A stretch of DNA of 64,000 nucleotides. Source: Hymenobacter monticola. GTDB taxonomy: Bacteria; Bacteroidota; Bacteroidia; Cytophagales; Hymenobacteraceae. Position numbers and translations under genes: made by a program. Where the stretch lies: the NCBI RefSeq assembly GCF_022811645.1, contig NZ_CP094534.1, positions 4,836,001-4,900,000 of the forward strand, read 5' to 3'. The notes under the pieces are model-generated. The model saw only the letters and a program-made list of their open reading frames with translations, did no database searches and had not been told where the DNA came from. Below are positions 1 to 8,025 of the stretch, piece after piece (position 1 is the first letter of the stretch; each line of letters begins with the position of its first letter).

Positions 1-493
1 GCACCGGCCCTTTCAGAGCGGCCAGCTCGGTTGCCAGTCCGGCCGCTTGCAGCTGGCGGCTGGCAGCATATTGGCCCAGCAGGGCCGGCAGCACCGTGCC
101 CACCAGCCGCAGCAAGGTATCGGCCGATTCTGCCCGGATGCCCGCAAATGCTGTAATCGGCTCCACCAGCACCCGGCTGCCGGTGCCAAACAGTTTTTCC
201 AACACGTCGTGGCCCTGCACCAAGCCCGTGGCAGCGCTGCTCCCCATCACCCCCAGTACGCCGGTGGTGGTACTCACATTATAATGCGTGCCCAGCCAGG
301 CCTGGCGGCTTAGGTTGAAAACGGCCTGACGGGCCCCGGCCCCGGCTTGGTTTACCAATCCGCAGAGCACCAGGGGCACTATTCCTCCCAACGCCTTGCT
401 TACGCTCGACTCTGCTTCCCCAAGCCGGCTCGCCACATGACGAACCAGCTCGCGCGAAAAAGCAGCTTTGACGATGTCGAGCAAGCTGGGCAT
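1..493 (-). CDS. DUF937 family protein, C-terminus cut by the window edge
   Basis: An open frame runs from an ATG at 493 leftward off the window edge, giving 164 codons without a stop. The N-terminus (MPSLLDIVKAAFSRELV, then SVSKALGGIVPLVL) matches the start of DUF937 proteins, which have alternating helices, Gly/Ala-rich turns and paired 'SKALGGIVP'-type segments. The family has no established biochemical role. No signal peptide is visible. The upstream 494-737 stretch is AT-rich and holds no other gene I can support. The family call rests on pattern recognition of the first 50 residues; the true length is unknown. Confidence 0.6.
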   Translation of the reverse strand, partial: MPSLLDIVKAAFSRELVRHVASRLGEAESSVSKALGGIVPLVLCGLVNQAGAGARQAVFNLSRQAWLGTHYNVSTTTGVLGVMGSSAATGLVQGHDVLEKLFGTGSRVLVEPITAFAGIRAESADTLLRLVGTVLPALLGQYAASRQLQAAGLATELAALKGPV

Positions 494-737
494 TCTTTAT
501 GAATTAGAATGTATCGTGAATAATTTTAACCGAACTTATTTCAAGTAAAATAACTACAGAAAAAATGCACATTCGCGCTTTTCCCGTTGAATAGTACGCT
601 TTGGCGGCCCAACAGTTGAATATAGCCGCCTAAACCTCTTTTCACCCTGTTGAAAAACCTTGCCCGAGGCGCAAAAGGCTGTCAAGCCAATCAACAACTG
701 TTCAGGTTTAAGTCAGCCTTGGGGCGAACCTTGTCGT

Positions 738-1076
738 TTAATCGTCTTCATAGTCCAGCCCCAGGCAGCTGTTTAGTGCCTGCAGCAGTTCGCTGGCGGC
801 GTGCTGCTGGCCGGCCTTGCGAGCCACCACGAGGCCCGTGCGATACACTTTTTCAGCTTCATCTTTCCGGCCAAACTGCTCCAGCAGCTTGCCGGCGTGG
901 TAGTAAGTGCCCACGTAATCGGGGTGCTCGGCCAGTAGTTTCTGGTAGAATTCCCAGGCGCGCTCCGGCTCCTGGGCCCGGTATTCGGTGGCCAAGGCGT
1001 AGATGGTGAAGGCGTCGGTGGGGTCGTCCTGGTAGAAAGCGAGCAACTGTTGCAAACGGGTGGGTGGCGTGTTCAT
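738..1076 (-). CDS. Small TPR-repeat protein
   Basis: A 112-residue cytosolic protein with no signal peptide. Residues about 15-95 form two to three degenerate tetratricopeptide helices (AFTIYALATEYRA, AWEFYQKLLAEHPDYVGTYY, LLEQFGRKDEAEKVYRTGL). These are typical protein-protein interaction scaffolds. It is divergent from etfB, with about 150 bp between the starts. I infer an adaptor role only from the repeats; no partner can be named. The C-terminus ends in an acidic YEDD. Confidence 0.8.
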   Translation of the reverse strand: MNTPPTRLQQLLAFYQDDPTDAFTIYALATEYRAQEPERAWEFYQKLLAEHPDYVGTYYHAGKLLEQFGRKDEAEKVYRTGLVVARKAGQQHAASELLQALNSCLGLDYEDD

Positions 1077-1094
1077 CAGGGAGGGAGTTTTGTT

Positions 1095-1102
1095 TACCTT
1101 TG
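1095..1102 (+). promoter_or_regulatory. Bacteroidota -7 element TACCTTTG upstream of etfB
   Basis: TACCTTTG matches the Bacteroidota sigma-A consensus TAnnTTTG. It lies 127 nt upstream of the etfB ATG, so it predicts a leader of about 120 nt for etfBA. No good -33 TTG is visible at the usual spacing. Confidence 0.45.
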
Positions 1103-1229
1103 GGGCAAAAATGCGGCTTTTCTACGGCAATTCTGCTTTATTGATTGGCTTTTGGAAACCGTAGAGCCCCTGCTGGTTGTTATGCATGCAGCCTTTTTTC
1201 ACTGATTCCGCCACCCAAACCCTCTTTCA

Positions 1230-1970
1230 ATGAAGTTTCTGGTTTGTATTTCCAACGTGCCCGACACGACCACCAAAATCACCTTTACGCCCGATAACAA
1301 GGAGTTCAACAAGGCCGGGGTGCAGTTCGTGATTAACCCCTGGGACGAATACGCCCTCACCCGCGCCATCGAGCTGAAGGAAGCGGCCGGCAGCGGCACC
1401 GTCACCGTCCTCAACGTGGGCGAAGCCGACACCGAGCCCAACATCCGCAAGGCCCTGGCCATTGGCGCCGACGACGCCATCCGGGTGAACGCCGCGCCGA
1501 CCGACGCCTACTTCGTGGCCGAGCAGATTGCCGCCATCGCCAAGGAAGGCGCCTACGACGTGATTCTGATGGGCAAGGAAAGCATCGACTACAACGGCTT
1601 CCAGGTGCACGGCATGGTGGGCGAGATGCTGGGCATCCCGACCGTAGCGCCGGCCATGAAGCTGGACCTGAGCGGCAACACCGCCACGCTGGAGCGCGAG
1701 ATTGAAGGCGGCAAGGAGATTGTGACCGTGAACACGCCTTTCGTGGCCTCGTGCCAGCAGCCCATGTGCGAACCCCGCATCCCCAACATGCGCGGCATCA
1801 TGACGGCCCGCACCAAGCCCCTGAAAGTGGTGCCCGCCGTGGGCGAGCCCGCCCGCACCCAGGTGCAGGAGTACGCGCTGCCGCCCAAAAAGCAGGGCGT
1901 GAAGCTCATCGATGCCGAAAATGCCGGTGAGCTCATCAAACTGCTCCGCAACGAAGCCAAAGTAATCTAG
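1230..1970 (+). CDS. etfB: Electron transfer flavoprotein subunit beta
   Basis: A 246-residue ETF beta subunit. With EtfA it forms the soluble heterodimer that takes electrons from acyl-CoA dehydrogenases and related flavoproteins and passes them to ETF:quinone oxidoreductase. The start MKFLVCISNVPDT and the signature region near residues 165-200 (ASCQQPMCEPRIPNMRG, then ARTKPL) are typical of the family; the beta subunit normally binds AMP. Full length for the family. etfA follows after 118 bp on the same strand. The spacer carries an inverted repeat (1995-2060), so a single mRNA is likely but attenuation between the genes is possible. Confidence 0.95.
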   Translation: MKFLVCISNVPDTTTKITFTPDNKEFNKAGVQFVINPWDEYALTRAIELKEAAGSGTVTVLNVGEADTEPNIRKALAIGADDAIRVNAAPTDAYFVAEQIAAIAKEGAYDVILMGKESIDYNGFQVHGMVGEMLGIPTVAPAMKLDLSGNTATLEREIEGGKEIVTVNTPFVASCQQPMCEPRIPNMRGIMTARTKPLKVVPAVGEPARTQVQEYALPPKKQGVKLIDAENAGELIKLLRNEAKVI

Positions 1971-1994
1971 TTTAGACACGAGACAGTGAGACAC

Positions 1995-2060
1995 GAGAAG
2001 TGAGACAGCGTCAGCTTGCTCCTCCTCCAAAGCCGACAAAGTCCGCTTGTCTCACTTCTC
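1995..2060. repeat. 13-bp inverted repeat in the etfB-etfA spacer
   Basis: GAGAAGTGAGACA (1995-2007) is the exact reverse complement of 2048-2060, with a 40-nt loop. Partial further copies of the same word (CTCACTTCTC) flank it at about 2070-2083. The sequence differs from the other hairpins of the window but has the same layout. Confidence 0.7.
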
Positions 2061-2088
2061 ATATCTTACCATCTCACTTCTCTAAGAA

Positions 2089-3066
2089 ATGTCTGTATTA
2101 GTTGTAGTTGAATGCGCCGATGGCGAAGTAAAAAAGTCGTCGCTGGAGGTGGCCTCCTATGGCGCGCAAGTGGCCGCGCAGCTGGGCACCACCGCCACGG
2201 CCATTGCCGTGGGCGAGGCCAATGAAGCCAACCTGGCCAAGCTGGGCGAGCAGGGCATCGCCAAAGTGCTGTACGACGCCGAGCCCCGCCTCAAGGATTT
2301 CGTGAACAACGCCTACACCAAGCTCATCGCCACGGCGGCTGAGCAGGAGCAGGCCAAGGTGATTGTGCTGGCCAACAGCAACATCGGTGCGGCCGTAGGC
2401 TCGCGCCTGTCGGTGCGCCTCAAGGCCAGCCTGGCTACCAACGTGGTGGAACTGCCCAAGACGGATGGCGGCCAGTTTGTGGTGAAGCGCGGTGCTTTCT
2501 CGGGAAAGGCGTTTTCGGACGTGGTGCTGAGCGGCGACCGCAAAATCATTGCCGTGAAGAAAAACTCGACCGAAGCCCAGCACGAAGCCGGCAAAACGGC
2601 CGAAGTAGCCAGCTTCTCGGCCCAATTGTCGGACGCTGATTTTGCCGATGCCCCCAAGCAGGTGGTGATGCAGGACCAGGCCGGCGGCGTGCTTCTGCCC
2701 GAAGCCGAGCGCGTGGTATCGGGTGGCCGCGGCATGAAAGGCCCCGAGAATTGGAACCTGATTGAGGACCTGGCCAAAGCCCTGGGCGCGGCCACGGCTT
2801 GCTCCAAGCCGGTGAGCGACGTGGACTGGCGCCCCCACCACGAACACGTGGGCCAAACGGGCATCACCGTGTCGCCGAACCTGTACATTGCCTGCGGCAT
2901 TTCGGGCGCCATCCAGCACCTGGCCGGCGTGAACAGCAGCAAGGTCATCGTGGTTATTAACAAAGACCCCGAAGCTCCGTTCTTCAAGGCCGCCGACTAC
3001 GGCATCGTGGGCGACGTTTTCGACGTGCTGCCCAAACTGACGGCCGCGGTTAAGGCGCTGAACTAA
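2089..3066 (+). CDS. etfA: Electron transfer flavoprotein subunit alpha
   Basis: A 325-residue ETF alpha subunit, the FAD-carrying partner of EtfB. The N-terminal domain (about 1-190) is followed by the FAD-binding domain: SGGRGMKG near residues 211-218 and GQTGITVSPNLYIACGISG near 257-276, which contact the flavin and adenine. The C-terminus (ADYGIVGDVFDVLP) matches the family end. Length is normal. It sits directly downstream of etfB, the standard order. Confidence 0.95.
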   Translation: MSVLVVVECADGEVKKSSLEVASYGAQVAAQLGTTATAIAVGEANEANLAKLGEQGIAKVLYDAEPRLKDFVNNAYTKLIATAAEQEQAKVIVLANSNIGAAVGSRLSVRLKASLATNVVELPKTDGGQFVVKRGAFSGKAFSDVVLSGDRKIIAVKKNSTEAQHEAGKTAEVASFSAQLSDADFADAPKQVVMQDQAGGVLLPEAERVVSGGRGMKGPENWNLIEDLAKALGAATACSKPVSDVDWRPHHEHVGQTGITVSPNLYIACGISGAIQHLAGVNSSKVIVVINKDPEAPFFKAADYGIVGDVFDVLPKLTAAVKALN

Positions 3067-3282
3067 ATTGCATTTGATGGATTTGGGGGCCTGAGCCACT
3101 GCGTTTCGTCAGAAATTCAGGGCTTGGGCCCCCAATCTTTTTTCGGCTTTCGCGTATTACAAGGCAGGTTTTGGGCGGTCAATGCCCGGACTTTTCTTTA
3201 TTTGCACGTACATTCTTCCTACCGGCCGCGGCCGGGCCCCTGCCCTCTCTCCAACGCCCCGAAGACACACCGCACCATTCCC

Positions 3283-3915
3283 TTGAAAAAAATCCAGCTT
3301 GAAATCCTGGGCCTGTCGTCCAGCCAGTCGCAGTCTGGCTCCTTTGCCCTGATTCTGGGCGAAAAGGGCGGCAACCGCCGCTTGCCCATCATCATTGGCA
3401 TGTTTGAAGCCCAGAGCATCGCCATTCAAATCGAGAAAATCAGCCCCAACCGGCCCCTCACCCACGACCTGTTCAAGTCGTTTGCGGAGCACGTGCACGT
3501 GGTGATTCTGGAAGTGATTATTTCCGATTTGAAGGAAGGCGTGTTCTACTCGCGCATTGTGTGCTCCGACGGCGCCACTACCTTCGAAATCGATGCCCGG
3601 CCTTCCGATGCCATCGCCATTGGCCTGCGCTTCGGCGTGCCGATTTATACCGTAGAGAGCGTGCTGAGCGAAGCTGGTATCATCCTCTCCGACCTCGACG
3701 AGGCCGAGGGCGAAGCCGACGACGAGGACGATGAAGACGAAGAAGACGACGACGATACGCCCCGCTCTGGCAGCCGCGCTCAGCTTGAGCCGCGCGAACC
3801 CAGCGGCCAGGTGTCGCTTGATGAGCTGACCAAGATGCTGGCCCAGGCCTTGGAAAAAGAAGACTACGAGAAAGCCGCTAAGATTCGCGACGAGTTGAAT
3901 AAGCGCAACGGCTAG
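3283..3915 (+). CDS. Bifunctional nuclease (BFN/DUF151) domain protein with C-terminal UVR motif
   Basis: With a TTG start at 3283 the product is about 210 residues and begins KKIQLEILGLSSSQSQ, the usual start of this Bacteroidota family; the upstream open frame is poorly conserved in character. Residues 1-130 form the BFN domain (LPIIIGMFEAQSIAI, SDAIAIGLRFGVPIY), a fold for which DNase and RNase activities have been reported. A very acidic linker (about 140-165) leads to a UVR motif at about 178-208 (LDELTKMLAQALEKEDYEKA), like the UvrB-UvrC contact helix. I infer a nucleic-acid maintenance role. A strong terminator follows at 3952-3984. Confidence 0.85.
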   Translation: MKKIQLEILGLSSSQSQSGSFALILGEKGGNRRLPIIIGMFEAQSIAIQIEKISPNRPLTHDLFKSFAEHVHVVILEVIISDLKEGVFYSRIVCSDGATTFEIDARPSDAIAIGLRFGVPIYTVESVLSEAGIILSDLDEAEGEADDEDDEDEEDDDDTPRSGSRAQLEPREPSGQVSLDELTKMLAQALEKEDYEKAAKIRDELNKRNG

Positions 3916-3951
3916 TCCTCCCTCGTTTAAATTGATTGCGCTTCCGTGTAA

Positions 3952-3984
3952 AAAAGCGCCGCCTCTGCCCGAGGCGGCGCTTTT
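3952..3984 (+). terminator. Rho-independent terminator after the BFN gene
   Basis: A perfect 14-bp GC-rich stem (AAAAGCGCCGCCTC, 3952-3965, with 3971-3984) has a 5-nt loop and ends in TTTT. It ends 15 nt before the next gene's ATG, so the DinB-fold gene must start transcription at or near its own start codon (TTTATTTG at 3987-3994). Confidence 0.85.
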
Positions 3985-3999
3985 GCTTTATTTGCGGCC

Positions 4000-4530
4000 A
4001 TGAATCCAACCGACGACGCCCTCAAGTACCCCATCGGCCGGCCGCAGCTCCCGACCGCCCCCCTAACCGCCGCTGAGCGCACGGACCTCATCCAGCAAAT
4101 TGCTGATTTGCCGACCCAACTCACCGCCGCGGCCAAGGCCGTGGACGGCGTGGGCCTGGAGCGCCCCTACCGCCCCGGCGGCTGGAACGGCCGCCAGGTT
4201 ATTCACCACGTGGCCGACTCGCACATGAACGCCTATGTGCGCTTCCGGCTGGCACTCACGGAAGATAACCCCACCATCAAGCCTTACGAAGAAGCGGCCT
4301 GGGCCGAGTTGCCCGACGTGGCGGCCTCGCCCATCACCGTGTCGCTCACGCTGCTGGAGGCGCTGCATTCGCGGTTTGTGAGCTTGCTGCACCACCTCAC
4401 CGATGAGCAGTGGCAACGCACGTTTTATCATCCGGGCAACCAGCGCACGTCCACGCTGGAGCAGACGCTGGCGCTGTATGCCTGGCACGGACGGCACCAC
4501 CTGGGGCATTTGCAACTGCTGTTGGCGTAA
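4000..4530 (+). CDS. DinB-fold metal-dependent hydrolase/transferase, YfiT-BstA type
   Basis: A 176-residue protein of the DinB-like four-helix family, close in layout to YfiT/bacillithiol transferase-like enzymes. The start (DALKYPIGRPQLP) and the metal-site histidines are typical: HHVADSH at residues 69-75 and WHGRHHLGHL at 162-171. A divalent metal in the centre of the bundle is expected. The thiol substrate is unknown, since the bacillithiol assignment is only from the family. It appears monocistronic, bounded by the 3952 terminator and by the 4537-4610 hairpin. Confidence 0.85.
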   Translation: MNPTDDALKYPIGRPQLPTAPLTAAERTDLIQQIADLPTQLTAAAKAVDGVGLERPYRPGGWNGRQVIHHVADSHMNAYVRFRLALTEDNPTIKPYEEAAWAELPDVAASPITVSLTLLEALHSRFVSLLHHLTDEQWQRTFYHPGNQRTSTLEQTLALYAWHGRHHLGHLQLLLA

Positions 4531-4536
4531 AAGCGA

Positions 4537-4610
4537 GTACCCCGAAGCTCCTGCTTCGGCCCGTTGAACAATTGATGTTCAGGCGGGCCGAAGCAGGAGC
4601 TTCGGGGTAC
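4537..4610. repeat. Perfect 27-bp inverted repeat between convergent genes
   Basis: 4537-4563 (GTACCCCGAAGCTCCTGC...) and 4584-4610 are exact reverse complements, with a 20-nt loop that itself contains a TGAACA/TGTTCA pair. It lies between the DinB-fold gene and the convergent mlaF-like gene and could terminate both. It is too long and too perfect for a simple terminator and fits the REP-like elements seen across the window. Confidence 0.85.
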
Positions 4611-4631
4611 TTGTTTTAGTGGCGCAGACTT

Positions 4632-5447
4632 TTAAATGCCGCCGCCGGACTCGCTTTCTTCGGCGAAAGCGGCCATGCCGCCTTCGGTTTCTTCATCCAC
4701 GCGCTTAGCGGCGCGTACCAGACTGCTGCTGAAGATGAAGTCGCGCAGTTCGGGCACAGTGGCATTGAGGATTTCGTCTTTGGTGCCGTCCCAGAGTTTT
4801 TTGCCCTGGTGTAGGAAAATGATGTGCTCGCCGATTTCAATCACCGAGTTCATGTCGTGGGTCACGATGACGGTGGTGATGTTGTATTCGTGCGTGATTT
4901 CGTGAATCAGCTCGTCAATCTTGATGCTGGTGGCGGGGTCGAGGCCGGAGTTGGGCTCGTCGCAGAACAGGTAGGTACACTGCGGCGCAATGGCGCGGGC
5001 AATGCCGACGCGCTTTTTCATGCCGCCCGAAATTTCGGCAGGCATCTTTTTCCCGGCATTCTCAAGGCCCACGCGCTTGAGGCAAAACTCAACCCGCTCG
5101 CGGCGCTCCTCCGGGCTCATTTCGGGCGTCAGCATCTGGAGCGGAAACTCCACGTTTTCGGCCACGGTCATTGAGTCGAACAGGGCCGAGCCCTGGAACA
5201 GCATGCCGATTTTGCGGCGGATTTCCTGGCGGATGTCAATCTTGCTGTTGGTGTATACGGTGCCATCGAAGGTGATGGAACCGATGTCCGGCTTCATCAG
5301 GCCCACGATGCACTGCAGGAGCACGCTTTTGCCCGTGCCCGAACCGCCGAGCAGCAGGTTGCACTTCCCCGTTTCGAACGTGCACGTTACGCCCTTAAGC
5401 ACTGGCGTGCCGTTGAATGATTTTTCGAGGTTGGATACTTCAATCAT
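4632..5447 (-). CDS. ABC transporter ATP-binding protein, MlaF type
   Basis: A 271-residue ATPase of the Mla/Ttg2 retrograde phospholipid transport class. Walker A is GGSGTGKS at residues 34-41. The signature SGGMKKR, with the methionine typical of MlaF, is near 143-149, and Walker B is YLFCDEPNSGLDP. The partner permease lies directly upstream on the same strand (5544-6275), separated by about 96 bp with a short inverted repeat. Together they should form the inner-membrane MlaFE core that maintains outer-membrane lipid asymmetry. An MlaD-type MCE gene is not present in the window. Confidence 0.9.
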   Translation of the reverse strand: MIEVSNLEKSFNGTPVLKGVTCTFETGKCNLLLGGSGTGKSVLLQCIVGLMKPDIGSITFDGTVYTNSKIDIRQEIRRKIGMLFQGSALFDSMTVAENVEFPLQMLTPEMSPEERRERVEFCLKRVGLENAGKKMPAEISGGMKKRVGIARAIAPQCTYLFCDEPNSGLDPATSIKIDELIHEITHEYNITTVIVTHDMNSVIEIGEHIIFLHQGKKLWDGTKDEILNATVPELRDFIFSSSLVRAAKRVDEETEGGMAAFAEESESGGGI

Positions 5448-5465
5448 GGTAGTTGACAGTATGTG

Positions 5466-5539
5466 GTTGTCAGTTTTTATAATTATTCGAGTTCAATTGC
5501 CTATACCTGAATGAAAAACGGCAACGAACAACTGACAAC
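5466..5539. repeat. 10-bp inverted repeat in the permease-ATPase spacer
   Basis: GTTGTCAGTT (5466-5475) pairs with AACTGACAAC (5530-5539) across an AT-rich 54-nt loop, in the spacer between the two transporter genes. Shorter and weaker than the other repeats here. Confidence 0.5.
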
Positions 5540-5543
5540 TAAA

Positions 5544-6275
5544 TCAGAGCAGCAACGCCGCCAGGGCGAAGTCGGCGATGAGGATGGCGATGATGGAGTT
5601 GGTCACGGCACCGGTGCTGGCCGCGCCGACTTCGAGGGCGCCGCCGGTGGTGAAATAGCCTTTGAAAGACGAGATGCCCGATACGAGGAAGGCAAATACT
5701 ACCGCTTTGATAAGGGCAAAAAGGATGTTATAGGGAATGAAATCGGTGCGAATGCCTTCGATGTAGTCCTGGGCCGTCATCACGCCGGTGAGGGTGCCGG
5801 CCAGGTAGCCGCCCATGATTGATAGCAGCATGGCCATGATGACCAGCATGGGAAACATCAGCAACGCCGCTAGAATGCGCGGCAGCACCAGGTAAGACGT
5901 TGAATTAATGCCCATTACTTCGAGGGCTGAAATCTGCTCGGTGATGCGCATGGTGCCCAGGCCGCCGGCGATGCTGGAACCCACTTTGCCGGCCAGCACG
6001 ATGCTGGTGATGGTGGGCGCGAGCTCCAGAATGGTCATTTCGCGCACCATGTAGCCGATGGTGGACTGCGGAATGAGCGGGTTGGTGAGGTTGTAGGCAA
6101 TCTGCACGCAGGTAACGGCCCCGATAAAGGCCGACACGATGGAGACGATGAACACCGAATCGACCCCGATGAGAATGGCTTCGTCGATGGTGCGGTTCCA
6201 AAGCACCCGGAACCGCTCGGTGCGCGTGACCATGCCGCGCAGGAAAAGGACGAACGAGCCGAAAGTTGTTAGCAT
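5544..6275 (-). CDS. ABC transporter permease, MlaE type
   Basis: With the ATG at 6275 the product is 243 residues, the normal MlaE length (start MLTTFGSFVLFLRGM). A longer frame exists upstream but would overlap the divergent gene's start. It has five or six membrane segments and typical cytoplasmic-loop sequences (LAPTITSIVLAGKVGSSIAG, then LGTMRITEQISALEVMG), which contact the ATPase. It is the first gene of the two-gene lipid-transport operon. The substrate, phospholipid, is inferred from the family. Confidence 0.9.
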   Translation of the reverse strand: MLTTFGSFVLFLRGMVTRTERFRVLWNRTIDEAILIGVDSVFIVSIVSAFIGAVTCVQIAYNLTNPLIPQSTIGYMVREMTILELAPTITSIVLAGKVGSSIAGGLGTMRITEQISALEVMGINSTSYLVLPRILAALLMFPMLVIMAMLLSIMGGYLAGTLTGVMTAQDYIEGIRTDFIPYNILFALIKAVVFAFLVSGISSFKGYFTTGGALEVGAASTGAVTNSIIAILIADFALAALLL

Positions 6276-6375
6276 GAGGTATTGTTGAGAATTAAAAACC
6301 GAAGTTTGGGCCTTGGGGTTGCCACTAGAGACGATTACGGCGGCCCGGGACTTTACGTAAAACCAAGCGAAAACA

Positions 6376-7098
6376 GTGCAAACGAACGAAAAATTAATTG
6401 TCGTGACTGGCGGCAGCAAAGGTATTGGCCGCGCCATCGTATCGCGCTTTCTGCGGGCCGGCTACCCGGTGGCCACGTGCGCCCGCTCGGCCGCCGACCT
6501 GGCCGCCCTCACAACCGAAATGGCAGCCGATGTTCCCGGGGCTGCCCTGCACACGCAGCCGGCCGACCTCAGCCAGCCCGCCGACTGCGTCCGCTTCGCC
6601 GCTTTTGTGCTCAGCCTGAACCTGCCCGTGGAGGTGCTGGTGAACAACGCCGGTGCTTTCGTGCCCGGCCGCCTGCAGGACGAGCCCGCCGATGGCTCGC
6701 AACTACGCCAGATGCTGGCCGTGAACCTGCTCAGCGCCTACGACGTGACTTTGCCCCTGCTGCCTGGCTTCATTGCGCGCGGGCGCGGCCACATTTTCAC
6801 CATCTGCTCCACGGCCAGCATCACGGCCTACCCCAACGGCGGCTCCTACGGCATTGCCAAGCACGCCCTGCTGGGCTTCACCAAAAACCTGCGCGAGGAG
6901 CTGAAGCCGGCCGGTGTGCGCGTGACGGCCGTGCTGCCCGGCCCCACCCTCACGGCCAGCTGGGCCGGCGTGGAGTTGCCCACGGAGCGGTTTGTACAAG
7001 CCGAGGACGTGGCCGAAGCGGTGTTTGGCACTTATTCACTCTCGCCCCACGCCGTGGTAGAGGAATTGCTGATTCGGCCGCAGCTGGGGGATTTGTAG
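6376..7098 (+). CDS. Short-chain dehydrogenase/reductase
   Basis: A 240-residue classical SDR starting at GTG 6376. The cofactor motif is TGGSKGIG (residues 11-18). NNAG is near 92-95, and the catalytic residues are Ser145 (CSTAS), Tyr158 and Lys162 (YGIAK). The arginine after the first beta-strand region (TCARS) suggests NADP(H). The substrate cannot be read from sequence. A paralogue with the same order of motifs lies 0.9 kb downstream at 8026, so the pair may come from an old duplication. A 35-bp inverted repeat follows the stop codon. Confidence 0.9.
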   Translation: MQTNEKLIVVTGGSKGIGRAIVSRFLRAGYPVATCARSAADLAALTTEMAADVPGAALHTQPADLSQPADCVRFAAFVLSLNLPVEVLVNNAGAFVPGRLQDEPADGSQLRQMLAVNLLSAYDVTLPLLPGFIARGRGHIFTICSTASITAYPNGGSYGIAKHALLGFTKNLREELKPAGVRVTAVLPGPTLTASWAGVELPTERFVQAEDVAEAVFGTYSLSPHAVVEELLIRPQLGDL

Positions 7099-7189
7099 AG
7101 ACGCATAATTGCGTCTCGTGGTTGAACGATGACGTGTGAACGGTGCGGTGCCAGTCGTTCAACGACGAGACGCAATTATACGTCTCTAC
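7095..7189. repeat. 35-bp inverted repeat between convergent genes
   Basis: Arms 7095-7129 (GTAGAGACGCATAATTGCGT...) and 7155-7189 are reverse complements at 33 of 35 positions, with a 25-nt loop. It overlaps the end of the SDR gene and fills the space to the convergent DUF2807 gene. Confidence 0.8.
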
Positions 7190-7200
7190 ATTGTGCTGCC

Positions 7201-7998
7201 TTATTCCGCCTTCTTGCTGCCCCGGCCCGTCACCCGGATGTCGGTGGTAGCGGGCGGACCGCCGTAGTAGAGGGTGCCGTTGCCGGCCACGGTGCCGCCC
7301 ACGATGTCGAGGGCGCGCACGTGGGCATCGCCGTCACTGTCGCGGGTCATGGTGAAGAAGCAGCGGCGGGCCGTCAATCCTTGCGCAAACAGGCGGCCGG
7401 AGCCGCCGAGGGTGAAATTCGTTTCGGTGGTGGAGCCGCGCACGGTGAGGTCGCCCAGCTCGTACTGGTCAAGGAAGAGCTGCTTGGCACGCACGGTGAG
7501 GTCGTAGTCGCCAGCGCCAATGAGGTGGAAGAAAATGGTATCCTGCACGAACTCGCCCACGGTGCTGCCGTTGCCCTGGCCGCGCAGAAACACGTTGGTG
7601 ATGTGCGGCAGGTGCAGCGTCACTTCACGCGGCGAGTCGTAGCTGCGGGCCCAGTTGCACTTGCTGGTGTTGGCGATTTCGAGGCTGTTGCCCTTGCGGG
7701 TGAATTCGATGTCGCCAATCAGGTTCTCGCCGGCGCGCACTTCGGCGTAAGTTTGGCTGTCTTGCACCAGGCGCAGGTCCACATTGTCGAAAGCGGTGAC
7801 GGTGGTGAGCCCGTCGGCCACTTCGCGGCGCTCGGTGATGATGGTGCCCGTGCTTTTCAGGCAATCGGTGCCGTGGCCAGGGCCGCAGGTGCTCAGGCCC
7901 ACCGCCAAGGCTATGCCCAGCGCGCCTCGCAGCAGCCCGCGCATACTTCCAAACCCACCCAGGCCGCTAACTTGCGGCCGCAAACTCACGTTGCGCAT
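7201..7998 (-). CDS. Head-GIN/DUF2807 domain lipoprotein
   Basis: A DUF2807 'putative auto-transporter adhesin, head GIN' protein. The middle (TTVTAFDNVDLRLVQDS, then VRAGENLIGDIEF) and the long run of short beta-strands (VTLHLPHITNVFLRGQGNG, LIGAGDYDLTVRAKQLFL) give the family's right-handed beta-helix. A hydrophobic N-terminus ending in LSTC suggests a lipoprotein, although the -1 Thr is unusual. The ATG at 7998 is chosen because the TATCTTTG promoter lies just upstream; an internal ATG at 7944 is an alternative. Surface or periplasmic location is inferred; the function is unknown. Confidence 0.8.
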   Translation of the reverse strand: MRNVSLRPQVSGLGGFGSMRGLLRGALGIALAVGLSTCGPGHGTDCLKSTGTIITERREVADGLTTVTAFDNVDLRLVQDSQTYAEVRAGENLIGDIEFTRKGNSLEIANTSKCNWARSYDSPREVTLHLPHITNVFLRGQGNGSTVGEFVQDTIFFHLIGAGDYDLTVRAKQLFLDQYELGDLTVRGSTTETNFTLGGSGRLFAQGLTARRCFFTMTRDSDGDAHVRALDIVGGTVAGNGTLYYGGPPATTDIRVTGRGSKKAE

Positions 7999-8016
7999 AT
8001 TTAGCCTTACTTTTCT

Positions 8017-8024
8017 CAAAGATA
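8017..8024 (-). promoter_or_regulatory. TAnnTTTG promoter element for the DUF2807 gene
   Basis: TATCTTTG on the minus strand ends 18 nt before the ATG at 7998. It overlaps the only earlier possible start (TTG at 8019), which argues against that start. It also abuts the divergent SDR start at 8026, so the two genes have back-to-back control regions. Confidence 0.55.
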
Positions 8025-8025
8025 A

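Noticed and set aside
1227..2039. Long minus-strand open frame opposite etfB
   Set aside because: The high-GC third-position bias of the real gene opens the antisense frame. The protein is His/Gly-rich, repetitive and matches no family.
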